64,000 bases of DNA, from assembly GCA_002011165.2 (NCBI GenBank), contig MTMI02000007.1:95970-159969 (forward strand). The letters run 5' to 3'. The position numbers were made by a program, and so were the translations under genes. Each line of letters opens with the position of its first letter. Position 1 is the first letter of the stretch. Below are positions 17,082 through 24,956 of the stretch, piece after piece. Below the pieces are notes generated by a model that ran no database searches, had not been told where the DNA came from, and saw nothing but the letters and a program-made list of their open reading frames with translations. The stretch comes from Candidatus Mnemosynella biddleae. GTDB taxonomy: Archaea; Halobacteriota; Archaeoglobi; Mnemosynellales; Mnemosynellaceae.

Positions 17082-17095
17082 GGAATATATTCTAC
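17082..17095. promoter_or_regulatory. Palindrome GAATATATTC before the leftward operon
   Basis: TGGAATATATTCTA lies between the likely TATA box and the start of the ribbon-helix-helix gene. A 12/14 match recurs at 21812-21825 before another leftward operon of the element, so both may be bound by the same element-encoded regulator. Confidence 0.5.
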
Positions 17096-17109
17096 AAAAT
17101 GTATTTAAA

Positions 17110-17173
17110 AGTTTCTAAAAATCAACTTAGTAGGAAGTTCTCAAGCTACACTTATTAGTTTCTAAAACTCAAC
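17110..17173. repeat. Two direct 17-bp repeats in the divergent promoter region
   Basis: AGTTTCTAAAAATCAAC at 17110-17126 and AGTTTCTAAAACTCAAC at 17157-17173 differ at one base. They lie 47 bp apart between the divergent RHH and winged-helix genes and are probable regulator sites. Confidence 0.55.
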
Positions 17174-17182
17174 ATCATTGTA

Positions 17183-17548
17183 ATGCAGAAACAAAATGAA
17201 GAACAAAGTGAGTTTAGAAACATCTTGAAAACATTAGGCAAACGTGGTGGAGTGGAGATTCTCTTTGCTCTAAAAGATGGAAGGAAAAAATGGGCAGATC
17301 TCGAAAAAGCAGTAAAAGAGAAAAAATCAACATCTTTTAGGATTAAAGAACTTCTGCGCTCTGGATTAGTTCAAGTTATTATAATTCACGATACTCCAAC
17401 CGGAACAAAATATTATCAGCTCACTCCATTTGGAGAAAAGATTCTCGAAAAAATTGAGGAGATTGAAAGACTCGTTGAGGAGGAGAAAAAGAAGAGACTT
17501 CCGGAAGAGCCGGAAGAGTTTGTTGGAGAGATTTTAAAGGATGAGTGA
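17183..17548 (+). CDS. Winged-helix transcriptional regulator
   Basis: The 121-residue protein has an HxlR/ArsR-like winged helix: KRGGVEILFALKDGRKKW, WADLEKAVKEKKSTSFRIKE, then the wing with TGTKYYQLTPFGEKIL and a charged C-terminal helix. It is divergent from the leftward early operon with two direct repeats in the shared promoter region, so it is the best candidate for the element's lysogeny-type regulator (inference). The ATPase gene follows 95 bp downstream on the same strand. Confidence 0.75.
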   Translation: MQKQNEEQSEFRNILKTLGKRGGVEILFALKDGRKKWADLEKAVKEKKSTSFRIKELLRSGLVQVIIIHDTPTGTKYYQLTPFGEKILEKIEEIERLVEEEKKKRLPEEPEEFVGEILKDE

Positions 17549-17643
17549 GTCCAATAAATTGCTAAAGAGATTTTAAATAGATGCGTTAGGGGCAGAGGTT
17601 AATAGAAAGACTAATATAAAGCGAACTTCCGAGAATACATACG

Positions 17644-19053
17644 ATGAAGTTAGTTGAAAATGGAGAATATAAGATAACAGAAATTAAGATTAAGAACTTT
17701 AAAAGTCTTAAAGACGTTAAAATTGAACTTAAAGGATTTAATCTGCTTGTTGGTCGTAATGGTGCGGGAAAAACGAACATCATAGAGGCTTTTAAACTCC
17801 TTAGAGAAATAAGACGATCCCCCGATTTTATGTATTATAACCCATTCCATGAGTGGAGAGGGTATCAGAATGTAGTTTGGCGTGGTGAAGAAAAATTACC
17901 CATTACCTTATCTTACAAGCTTCATATACAGGATTATGAAATTTATTATGACATTTCTGTAACTGGCATTGGAGGTAGGTTTGAAGTTCTTAGAGAGAGT
18001 GTTAGTGTATCAAATGTGGTCAACATCATTCGTGAAGGAAATAAAGTTATAATAAAACACGCTCCCGAATTTATTGAGAGTGTGTGGAACGGTATTAAGT
18101 CGTTCCACCTACCTCCATTTTTGTGGAAATCCATCTCAAAAGAGAGTAAAGACTCATTAATTTACCAAGAGTATGAGTTACAAGATTCCTCTCCATGGAA
18201 ACTTCTACCATATTATGGATACAGTGCCCACTATAATGAGGGAATTGCAATTATGATCTTTAGCATACCCACCAAAAACGGCTCTCCACCGATACTTGTC
18301 TCTCCGGTTATTGAAGTTAGGAGAATGATGGCTGTTAGGAAATTTGGCAAATCTGAAATGAGAGAAGAGATCCATAGAGAACCCCTTATAGGATATGTTC
18401 TATTTCCTCCGAGAATGCAAAATATTCTCGTATTAAAACAATTAAATTTCAAAGCAATTTCCGAGCCACATCTGGTTAAGAGAGAGATTATGCTATCGGA
18501 AGATGGTAGCAACTTAGCAAACGTACTCCATACAATGTACACAGACAAAGGAGGAATCCCTCCCAAGATTCAGAGAGTCATTCGGTATATTTTTGGTGAT
18601 TTGGAGATTGGTATGCACTTAACAGAGGATGGAAGGGTTCAAGTTCAAGTATATGAAGATGGCTACCCCCTCCAAGGTTCGATGATTCCAGATGGCTTTT
18701 GGAAAGTATTGAGCATTCTTGTAGCTATCGAACTAAAACCTACTCTGATATTGATAGATGAGCTGGAAAACTCACTCCATCCAGAGGCAATTGAATACAT
18801 CGTATATGAACTGAAAAATTCGGGATGTACGGTAATAGCTTCCACCCACTCGCCAGCAGTAGTAGATATAGTAGAGCCAGAAGATTTGATTTTAGTTGAG
18901 AGAGATATAGAAGAGGGAACTAAAGTAGAAAGAATAAAGGATGTAGAAGCAGTGAAGCGTTGGTTAAGGGAGAGAGGAATAACGTTAAGTGAGGGGTGGC
19001 TTTATGGTTCGATCTTCTCAGAGGAAGGGAAGGAAGATCTTGATACTATGTGA
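17644..19053 (+). CDS. AAA15/OLD-type ABC-like ATPase, putative defence protein
   Basis: The 469 residues have Walker A VGRNGAGKTN (37-45), a long insert, then LILIDELENSLHPEA (about 366-380) and ASTHSPAVVDIVEPEDLIL, the RecF/OLD-type ATPase core (COG4637-like). It lacks a fused TOPRIM domain; instead the next gene, overlapping by 50 bp, encodes a TOPRIM-like protein. Two-gene ATPase + TOPRIM pairs occur in anti-phage systems such as PARIS; the family here is not assigned. TATAAAG-like DNA about 25-30 bp before ATG 17644 suggests its own promoter. Confidence 0.85.
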   Translation: MKLVENGEYKITEIKIKNFKSLKDVKIELKGFNLLVGRNGAGKTNIIEAFKLLREIRRSPDFMYYNPFHEWRGYQNVVWRGEEKLPITLSYKLHIQDYEIYYDISVTGIGGRFEVLRESVSVSNVVNIIREGNKVIIKHAPEFIESVWNGIKSFHLPPFLWKSISKESKDSLIYQEYELQDSSPWKLLPYYGYSAHYNEGIAIMIFSIPTKNGSPPILVSPVIEVRRMMAVRKFGKSEMREEIHREPLIGYVLFPPRMQNILVLKQLNFKAISEPHLVKREIMLSEDGSNLANVLHTMYTDKGGIPPKIQRVIRYIFGDLEIGMHLTEDGRVQVQVYEDGYPLQGSMIPDGFWKVLSILVAIELKPTLILIDELENSLHPEAIEYIVYELKNSGCTVIASTHSPAVVDIVEPEDLILVERDIEEGTKVERIKDVEAVKRWLRERGITLSEGWLYGSIFSEEGKEDLDTM

Positions 19054-19543
19054 GGATCGGTACGGAAAACCTTTTTTTGAGAAATTTGTTGAAAGATTAA
19101 AAAACGAAGAATTGATTCGAACCTCACAAAAAGTTGACGTTAAACATCTTCCTGGAAAATGCTATCCTAAGACTGATCGGGTTTTAAGAGCTCTTGACTT
19201 TAAAGATATAAGTAAAATAATTATTGTCGCGGATGCAGAGGGTGGAGATTTAGAGCATGCAAGAGAAGAAGTTGAACAACATGTTCCGAATCACCTTAAA
19301 GATCTTACAAGATATGTTATACTTCCATATTCTATTGAGGATTGGTTGTGTGATGGACTAAATATTGGAGGATCCAAATCCATTCCTTCTTTTCAACGCT
19401 TACGTAGTTATGTTCGAAATACAAGAGGAGAAAGTTATGAAAAGAACATGTTGCCGGAATTTGCCTCTAAGATTGATATAGAGTTACTACGTGGAAAAAA
19501 TGAAGAATTTAAGAAGTTTATAGATTATTTAAATTATCTGTAA
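19004..19543 (+). CDS. TOPRIM-like nuclease partner (DUF4276/RloB-like)
   Basis: The 179-residue protein has the TOPRIM layout: strand ILILCED with E17, then IIIVADAEGGD with D77-x-E79 and D82, then LPYSIEDWLCDG, which matches the iEaWL block of DUF4276-type proteins. The start at ATG 19004 has GGGGTGG 4 nt upstream inside the ATPase gene. It is probably the effector nuclease activated or held by the ATPase (inference from PARIS and OLD families). It converges on an unrelated nuclease gene 38 bp away. Confidence 0.65.
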   Translation: MVRSSQRKGRKILILCEDRYGKPFFEKFVERLKNEELIRTSQKVDVKHLPGKCYPKTDRVLRALDFKDISKIIIVADAEGGDLEHAREEVEQHVPNHLKDLTRYVILPYSIEDWLCDGLNIGGSKSIPSFQRLRSYVRNTRGESYEKNMLPEFASKIDIELLRGKNEEFKKFIDYLNYL

Positions 19544-19580
19544 AAATTGAGAATCAACTTAATGGAAGTGTAAACTTTAT

Positions 19581-20687
19581 TTAGTCATCATAAGACACAC
19601 CATATTCTGATAAATCTTTATACTGTTTTGCAATCTCCTCTTTTATCATTTCCTCTGCTCTCTTAAGTGATTTTTCTTTTGAATTCTTAGTTACGTAATT
19701 TTCTATGTATTTTCTCTCCAAATTATCTTTCACAGTGTCCATGCGCTCTCCTCTACAGAGGATTCGATATCTGTCTTGAGATATTTCTTCAAAAATTTCA
19801 TATTCTAAACCGTGAGTTATTATTTCATCTGCTTTTCTCTCTGCAATAACTCTTCTTTTCTCATCATCTATTGCTAAATCTTCAAATTCTTCGACTAACT
19901 TATCTACTACTTCACTACGGGTGAACTCTTTTGGGTTTAAGTCCCCATATCTATACTTTGTCACATAAATTTTCTCATAGATTATTTTTTCAATGTATCT
20001 CCATGGATGAGAAGAATATTCTAAATCTAAATTACATATCGATTCAAATTGTGGTGGATCGCTCATAATCTTCTCAAATTCTTCATCAAGATGGTGACCA
20101 AATGTTTTTATTATTCTAGTCTCCCTCTCTAATACTACCCAAACTATAATTTTCCTAATATCATCTAATTCTAGCCCCCCAAATACTGAACTACTTTTAT
20201 TTCCTGTCACTCTATTAATATGAGCTTGAATAGATTGTTGGAGAGCTTCATGAGTAATAGTGTCTACACAAATAATATATTCTGCTTTGTCAAAAGTGAA
20301 TCCTAAAATCTTTTCAAGCTGTTGTTGATATTTTTTAAAAGAGAGAATTTTCTCCACAAAACTTTTTAGTTCTACTCTTGTGGAAGTTCCACCCTTACAC
20401 TCTATAAGCGAGATTATATTTGTTTTAATATTAACTGCTATTAAGTCAAAAATTGCAATATTATCTTCCTCTAAAGAAATATCGAGCAACGGTTCTCTCA
20501 GTACGACAATATTTTCGTCCAGATTTGAAAGAAAAGATTTACAATCTCTAAGAAGGGAACAATGCCGTTTATCTAAATCAATACTCCGATGAAGATTTGC
20601 TCTAATATTATTCTCCACTTCACTTATTATCTCTTCAGCTCTTTTCTCTATCCTCTCCCTCAGTTTACTCTTCTTTTTTCTTGGCAT
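19581..20687 (-). CDS. PD-(D/E)XK nuclease-domain protein with C-terminal extension, putative defence
   Basis: This 368-residue basic protein has D81 in IAIFDLIAVN and E96-C-K98 in LIECKGGTS, a restriction-endonuclease-like active site with 14 residues between. A helical region (about 105-135) and a second alpha/beta part with ADEIITHGLEYEIFEE follow. The very basic N-terminus (MPRKKKSKLRER) could touch DNA. It lies 6 bp downstream of the next gene upstream in its operon (20694-21797), so the two act together. No family is recognised for the whole protein. Confidence 0.65.
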   Translation of the reverse strand: MPRKKKSKLRERIEKRAEEIISEVENNIRANLHRSIDLDKRHCSLLRDCKSFLSNLDENIVVLREPLLDISLEEDNIAIFDLIAVNIKTNIISLIECKGGTSTRVELKSFVEKILSFKKYQQQLEKILGFTFDKAEYIICVDTITHEALQQSIQAHINRVTGNKSSSVFGGLELDDIRKIIVWVVLERETRIIKTFGHHLDEEFEKIMSDPPQFESICNLDLEYSSHPWRYIEKIIYEKIYVTKYRYGDLNPKEFTRSEVVDKLVEEFEDLAIDDEKRRVIAERKADEIITHGLEYEIFEEISQDRYRILCRGERMDTVKDNLERKYIENYVTKNSKEKSLKRAEEMIKEEIAKQYKDLSEYGVSYDD

Positions 20688-20693
20688 ATTAGA

Positions 20694-21797
20694 TCAAGTT
20701 AAAGAAGCATTTACATCAAGGAATGATTTTACAGACTGGAAAAATCTAAGAGAAGACCCAAAGTCAAGGGTTTTAGATGGATACACCTTTAAGTCCTCAT
20801 TTCTACAGATTACTGAGAACTCATTTGGCTTCATCATATCTATGACTCTAAAGTAACTAAAGTCTAAGAATTCTGAATTTTCATCATTTCTCTTAATATC
20901 GACATCTATAGGTAAAAATTCCCACTCACTCTCTAAAACTTTAATAAATTCCTCAAACTTTACGACCTCAATAATTTCAGATAATTTCACAGACCACGGA
21001 AATTTTAAGCTTGTTTTAAATTCTTTTCTTCCAACTTTCATAGGTTTATCAAAAACATGGGCTTTGGTGATTTTTTCTTTTGAAATATCGACTTCTGAAA
21101 TAATTTCATCCATAGTCTGACAAACAAAGCTAAAAGAGGATCTTGGTTTAGCAACTACTATTCCTTGATAATCCAACCTAAATGTCCCATAACCTAATAT
21201 ATTGAACTCAAATACTCTGGGAAGTATTCCATATTCGTATTTAAACTCTTCATATGATTGGAGTGCATCATCTCCTCTATACTCTACAAATCGCGTTAAA
21301 TTCGGTCTCCTCTCCGCTTTTCGTTTGAAGAGCGGACTATATGTCCCTGTAAAGTACGTTGCAGTTATATCATCTTTATATTCTTCTTTAAGATTTTCAA
21401 TTAATTCATCCATTCTTGTTAAACTTATCCATAAATTAGAGATATTTTTTGCTCTCTTCAAATAATCGAGCAATGTTGGAGGTATCTCTTTTGTTTTAGT
21501 AGCCAAAGTGAAGAAAATTGGATTTCCATCCTCAGTATATAAAGCAAGATACTCCACATTTCCGTATTTTTCAGAGTGTTTTAATAGACGGAAAACTATA
21601 CCATGAGCGGAAACCACCCTAAATCCAGATTTTTTAAGATCTTCGAGAAATTCTTCTGGAGTTTTAAAATTTGAGAGAGTGAAAATTGCTTTAATAGATG
21701 TTGAAGCATCTCTCAATATATCGTCTACATATCTTATAAAATCCTCAGAGTCGTTAAAATTTTCTCCTTTAAGCAGTTCCCCCATCTTCATAGCCAT
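20694..21797 (-). CDS. Unknown 367-aa protein, operon partner of the nuclease
   Basis: I do not recognise it. It is a soluble mixed alpha/beta protein. The first third resembles a sensor-like or nuclease-adjacent fold (FRVVSAHGIVFRLLKHSEKY, LALYTEDGNPIFF). The middle contains LTRFVEYRGDDALQSYEEFK and GTFRLDYQGIVVAK, and the end is beta-rich. There are no membrane or metal-cluster motifs. It is first in the two-gene operon with the PD-(D/E)XK protein. A GAATATATTC palindrome lies just upstream. Probably the sensor or regulatory half of a two-gene system (inference). Confidence 0.6.
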   Translation of the reverse strand: MAMKMGELLKGENFNDSEDFIRYVDDILRDASTSIKAIFTLSNFKTPEEFLEDLKKSGFRVVSAHGIVFRLLKHSEKYGNVEYLALYTEDGNPIFFTLATKTKEIPPTLLDYLKRAKNISNLWISLTRMDELIENLKEEYKDDITATYFTGTYSPLFKRKAERRPNLTRFVEYRGDDALQSYEEFKYEYGILPRVFEFNILGYGTFRLDYQGIVVAKPRSSFSFVCQTMDEIISEVDISKEKITKAHVFDKPMKVGRKEFKTSLKFPWSVKLSEIIEVVKFEEFIKVLESEWEFLPIDVDIKRNDENSEFLDFSYFRVIDMMKPNEFSVICRNEDLKVYPSKTLDFGSSLRFFQSVKSFLDVNASLT

Positions 21798-21957
21798 CAG
21801 CCCGAATTAGTTAGAATATATTCTGTTAACAACCCTTAGCAAACGATACTCTCTACATTAACATTGTCTGAGTCATTTACAATATAATATTTTCTACATA
21901 TTTTCTTGCTCACCTCTGCACCTCTCTCTGTTAGATTCGAGCCCCAGAAAACTATTT
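21798..21957. other. 160-bp intergenic region
   Basis: AT-rich. It holds the GAATATATTC site above and likely promoters for the leftward defence operon; no small gene is convincing. Confidence 0.4.
21812..21825. promoter_or_regulatory. Palindrome GAATATATTC before the nuclease operon
   Basis: TAGAATATATTCTG lies 14 bp upstream of the operon start. It matches 12 of 14 positions of the site at 17082-17095, suggesting common control. Confidence 0.5.
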
Positions 21958-22209
21958 TTATCTAACTTCACTATACTCCTCCATCGCCTCTCTTACTTTT
22001 TCCTCATCTATCAGATACATCATCACCTCCCAGAGTTCTTCCATCAAATCCTTTCCCATTTCGAGTTTAATCTGTTCGAAATCCACCCTGAAAATTCCAT
22101 TCCTCATCGATATGCTGTTTCTGAGTGCTATCTTCCTCGCATCAACTGAAACTGCGTGATCTTCTCCATTTCCACTTTTAACAGTTACTCGGAGTCTGAA
22201 GTCTCCCAT
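21958..22209 (-). CDS. Hypothetical 83-aa protein
   Basis: A beta-rich N-terminus (FRLRVTVKSGNGEDHAVSV) is followed by helices (MEELWEVMMYLIDEEKVREA). It is not recognised. It lies just upstream of the defence-type operon in the element and is a plausible small accessory or virion gene. Confidence 0.5.
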   Translation of the reverse strand: MGDFRLRVTVKSGNGEDHAVSVDARKIALRNSISMRNGIFRVDFEQIKLEMGKDLMEELWEVMMYLIDEEKVREAMEEYSEVR

Positions 22210-22300
22210 ATTTTAGTGTTTATCCAATTGAAGTGACATAAGGTTAAAGTGAGAGTGAACTGAAAGTATTAGAAAATATGATCTTCCAATGCTTGTTAGA

Positions 22301-22513
22301 TTATAATTTAAATAAAATTTTGATTGATATATAACCACAAAAGTAGAAAAATAATACAAAAAACATGAAAATAAAATAGTTCAAAATTGTTGGATTGGGA
22401 TAATCTAAAATAAATTTGCTGGCCGCAAGAATTGTTGTTCCAGCAAAAACTCCACTAAAGTATGCTATTTTGTAATCTCTCAATAACTCTTCTCTGCTAC
22501 TACTCATAGTCAT
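22301..22513 (-). CDS. Small membrane protein, 70 aa
   Basis: Two hydrophobic stretches (FSGVFAGTTILAASKFI and LNYFIFMFFVLFFYFCGYIS) suggest a small integral membrane protein. Start 22513 is preferred because TTTTTATATAA at 22533-22543 is 20-30 bp upstream, fitting a leaderless message; a frame reaches back to 22528. Confidence 0.55.
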   Translation of the reverse strand: MTMSSSREELLRDYKIAYFSGVFAGTTILAASKFILDYPNPTILNYFIFMFFVLFFYFCGYISIKILFKL

Positions 22514-22532
22514 AATCAATGTGGTCATCTGT

Positions 22533-22543
22533 TTATATAAAAA
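22533..22543 (-). promoter_or_regulatory. TATA box for the small membrane protein
   Basis: TTATATAAAAA on the + strand; the box centre is about 26 bp from ATG 22513 on the minus strand. Confidence 0.5.
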
Positions 22544-22576
22544 TAAGGAACTCCCTCGAAAGTATTTCCAGAAAAT

Positions 22577-23455
22577 TCACCCTCTGCTTTTAACACCGTT
22601 TAAGCTCTCCTCCTCTAGGAGTGAATGCTCGAAAACTCCTTTGTAACGGACTCTCCCAAGGCTCTCTCCATCATCATAGCGAGGAAGTTTGATTATATCG
22701 CTAAAGAGCTTAGTTGGATAGACTATAATGCACTCATCAGTTTTAAGCTTCTCAAACAGAGGATTGAATCTCTGCAATTTCGGTTGGTCTGAGCTAAAAG
22801 ATGCCCCTCTTCTGCATATTATCCAGTTGAAACAATCTCTAACTCCCTTCTTAATTTTCGTCCATCCTTGAGTTGTTGCAACAAACCGAATCTTAAGACT
22901 CCTCAGTCTTTCGATGTTCAGCTGAACAACCGACCCATAACGATAGTGCTTTTCTGAGAGTCCATGTCCACGAGCTGGTGCAACAGTATGAAACTCATCA
23001 TAAAAAATCGTGAGTGGAGTTTTGATCCTGTATTCGTGTGCATAGCGAATCAATGATGTGAAGATTTTAGCAACAACCTCAGTAAAAATAACTGGATCCA
23101 GAATGAAACTCCATATCGTTATAACGTTGATTCTGTTTTCATCCAGTCTCATCCAGATCTCATTTAAATCTCCGATGTATGTTTTACTCACGTCTATTTC
23201 TCTCTCGCTCTCAATTTCAACATCTAAACCCTCGGGAATTAAGAGATTGAGCTCTTTCATTGTCGAAAGTGTGAGAATCTCACTTGATTTTCCAGAATCA
23301 AACCAAACAATAGTATCTTTGCTATGGTGAATCAAACCCTCAAGAATCCAGTATAAGCCTTGAGTTTTCCCACTTCCAGTTATTCCAACTTCTATGAGAT
23401 GTTCTCCGCTCCTCTTCAGAAATTCCTTAGTGAATCTGCCGATCCATCCCTCCAT
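22577..23455 (-). CDS. HerA/FtsK-like P-loop ATPase (packaging or conjugation type)
   Basis: Of 292 residues, Walker A is VGITGSGKTQ (about 24) and Walker B is LTIFYDEFH (about 150), followed by RLRSLKIRFVATTQGW, the sensor strand of HerA/FtsK-type ATPases. Start 23455 has GAGGTG 5 nt upstream; 23473 is an alternative. Such ATPases move DNA into virions or out of cells. It leads the block of coupled small genes and membrane proteins (24184-27694). A diverged piece of the same gene lies outside the element at 29535-29690. Confidence 0.82.
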   Translation of the reverse strand: MEGWIGRFTKEFLKRSGEHLIEVGITGSGKTQGLYWILEGLIHHSKDTIVWFDSGKSSEILTLSTMKELNLLIPEGLDVEIESEREIDVSKTYIGDLNEIWMRLDENRINVITIWSFILDPVIFTEVVAKIFTSLIRYAHEYRIKTPLTIFYDEFHTVAPARGHGLSEKHYRYGSVVQLNIERLRSLKIRFVATTQGWTKIKKGVRDCFNWIICRRGASFSSDQPKLQRFNPLFEKLKTDECIIVYPTKLFSDIIKLPRYDDGESLGRVRYKGVFEHSLLEEESLNGVKSRG

Positions 23456-23816
23456 CTCCCCACCTCGTTGCATAGACCTCCTGAAGAATCTTTGGATTCA
23501 CGAGTTCGTAGTCGTTGATAAGTGTGAGGAGGTCTCTTATGACCTCATCGAGAACAATCTCAAAAGCTATTTTCTTCTCAAAAACCTCAAGAGACGCATC
23601 CATCACTGGTTCATAGCTTTCTCTAAGCAATTTCAGTTTCTCTTCAATTTTTTCAAGCCATTCTAAAGCCTCTTTATCAGCATATTTCAGCATCGCATAT
23701 GAGCAATTGAAGATAAAGAACGCAAGGTTAAGCCTCCTGTAAATTTGAGAAGATGATGAGCGAATAAGCGTGAAAATCGCATCTGCCAAGTGATATGCAA
23801 GAGGATTCGAGCTCAT
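23427..23816 (-). CDS. Hypothetical helical protein, 129 aa
   Basis: Mostly helical (FIFNCSYAMLKYADKEALEW, LEKIEEKLKLLRESYEP). It overlaps the HerA-like ATPase start by 29 bp and the next gene by 4 bp, so it belongs to the same coupled block. Function unknown; perhaps an ATPase adaptor. Confidence 0.55.
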   Translation of the reverse strand: MSSNPLAYHLADAIFTLIRSSSSQIYRRLNLAFFIFNCSYAMLKYADKEALEWLEKIEEKLKLLRESYEPVMDASLEVFEKKIAFEIVLDEVIRDLLTLINDYELVNPKILQEVYATRWGDGGMDRQIH

Positions 23817-24184
23817 CTCCTTCTCCTCCAGAATCTGAGGGCTGAGAGCCAGCCTCTCTTAGTCTCTTCCTCCTCATTTTCGAACTCATACGGGATAACA
23901 GAATATGATGGTCTCTTCTTCATGACTTCAACGAATTCCTGTCTTCCTAGCCTGTCTCTGCTTCTTCTGAGAGAAATCAGCTCTTCAACGAACTTTAAAG
24001 TAGCTGGAATCTCTATGATGTGCTTGTTTAGAGCTCTGAAAAGTGCAATGGCAGTTATTTCCTTTTCATGCAAGTCTGTTAGAGCATCATTCAGCTCTTC
24101 GACAAGCAAATCAATCTTCCTCAATCTCTGAAGCTCAGGAGAATACTGAGTTACTCTTTCTCTTAACATCTCCTCATAATTCAT
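23813..24184 (-). CDS. Hypothetical coiled-coil protein, 123 aa
   Basis: Long charged helices (LQRLRKIDLLVEELNDALTD) with coiled-coil heptads, then an acidic stretch ENEEEETK and a basic end RFWRRRR. It overlaps its neighbour by 4 bp. Not recognised. Confidence 0.55.
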   Translation of the reverse strand: MNYEEMLRERVTQYSPELQRLRKIDLLVEELNDALTDLHEKEITAIALFRALNKHIIEIPATLKFVEELISLRRSRDRLGRQEFVEVMKKRPSYSVIPYEFENEEEETKRGWLSALRFWRRRR

Positions 24185-24194
24185 CTATTTCACC

Positions 24195-24590
24195 TCAGAA
24201 GAAAAGAGCACCTACTATCCAACCTAAAATGACTCCGATTATCAGGGATGCGATGATCTGACGTGTTTCGACTCTTATCGAGAATGCTTGCTGGATTAGT
24301 CTGCTGTCAATTATCTTCCCAACGAGATCTGGATTCGTCTTCAGCTTGAGAACACTATCATCTCTCTCAACTTCAACCGTGCATCCTTTTTCAGAATCAA
24401 CAAGATAAGCTATCTTCCTCTTCTTCCCATCTTTAAGAATGATTGGCTTTGTTGCTATTGTGTAATGTCTTCCTATAAGTCCATCTACGAGCATATTTCC
24501 GTCTTTAGTGACTTTTCCAATGACAACTTCTTTCAGCCCGTTATCAAAGGCTATAATATCGATTTTCTCTCCTCTTCTGAAAATTCCCAT
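24195..24590 (-). CDS. Tail-anchored membrane protein, 131 aa
   Basis: A soluble beta-rich N-terminal 100 residues (GEKIDIIAFDNGLKEVVIGK) is followed by one C-terminal membrane span (IIASLIIGVILGWIVGALFF). Part of the virion-like block. Function unknown. Confidence 0.6.
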   Translation of the reverse strand: MGIFRRGEKIDIIAFDNGLKEVVIGKVTKDGNMLVDGLIGRHYTIATKPIILKDGKKRKIAYLVDSEKGCTVEVERDDSVLKLKTNPDLVGKIIDSRLIQQAFSIRVETRQIIASLIIGVILGWIVGALFF

Positions 24591-24591
24591 T

Positions 24592-24831
24592 TTATCTCCT
24601 CCTCAATCGTTTTGCGAGAATGAGTGCACTGTAAAGCGATCTCTCTCTTTTAGTAACTCCTCCTTTCTTCAGTCTCTTTATTTCCTTATTCAGATACTCC
24701 ATTTTAATCTCTCCACCTCTCGTGAACGCTTTATTTCCGTATTTCCTCTTCAAATGTCTTCTCACTCTTCCCGGTCTTTTAATCGCTTTTTGAATCCATT
24801 TTTTCTTTCTTCTCAAATTTCCCACCCCCAT
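24592..24831 (-). CDS. Small very basic protein, 79 aa
   Basis: More than a third of the residues are K/R. The segment KWIQKAIKRPGRVRRHLKRK with KAFTRGG recalls short basic proteins found in phages and plasmids, perhaps virion DNA-binding. The start may instead be TTG 24816, since GGGGGTGG precedes it well. Confidence 0.55.
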   Translation of the reverse strand: MGVGNLRRKKKWIQKAIKRPGRVRRHLKRKYGNKAFTRGGEIKMEYLNKEIKRLKKGGVTKRERSLYSALILAKRLRRR

Positions 24832-24946
24832 TATTCAAATACTTCTTTTTAACGAATCTATTAGCTTTAAAAATCGTCTCCTCAATGCTTTTTGCGTGAA
24901 ACTCAGCTATTTTACATCCATTATCTATTATCACGATCTTGAACAT
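24779..24946 (-). CDS. Small protein, 55 aa
   Basis: ATG 24946 has GGGAGGG 4 nt upstream. The peptide is MFKIVIIDNGCKIAEFHAKS followed by a lysine-rich end. It overlaps the next gene start by 53 bp. Not recognised, but a good ribosome site and position support it. Confidence 0.5.
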   Translation of the reverse strand: MFKIVIIDNGCKIAEFHAKSIEETIFKANRFVKKKYLNNGGGKFEKKEKMDSKSD

Positions 24947-24956
24947 TTTCCCTCCC

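Noticed and set aside
17644..19543. Naming the ATPase-TOPRIM pair as PARIS (AriA/AriB) or Gabija
   Set aside because: The ATPase lacks a fused TOPRIM and the partner fits DUF4276/RloB-type better than DUF4435; a specific name would need profile searches.
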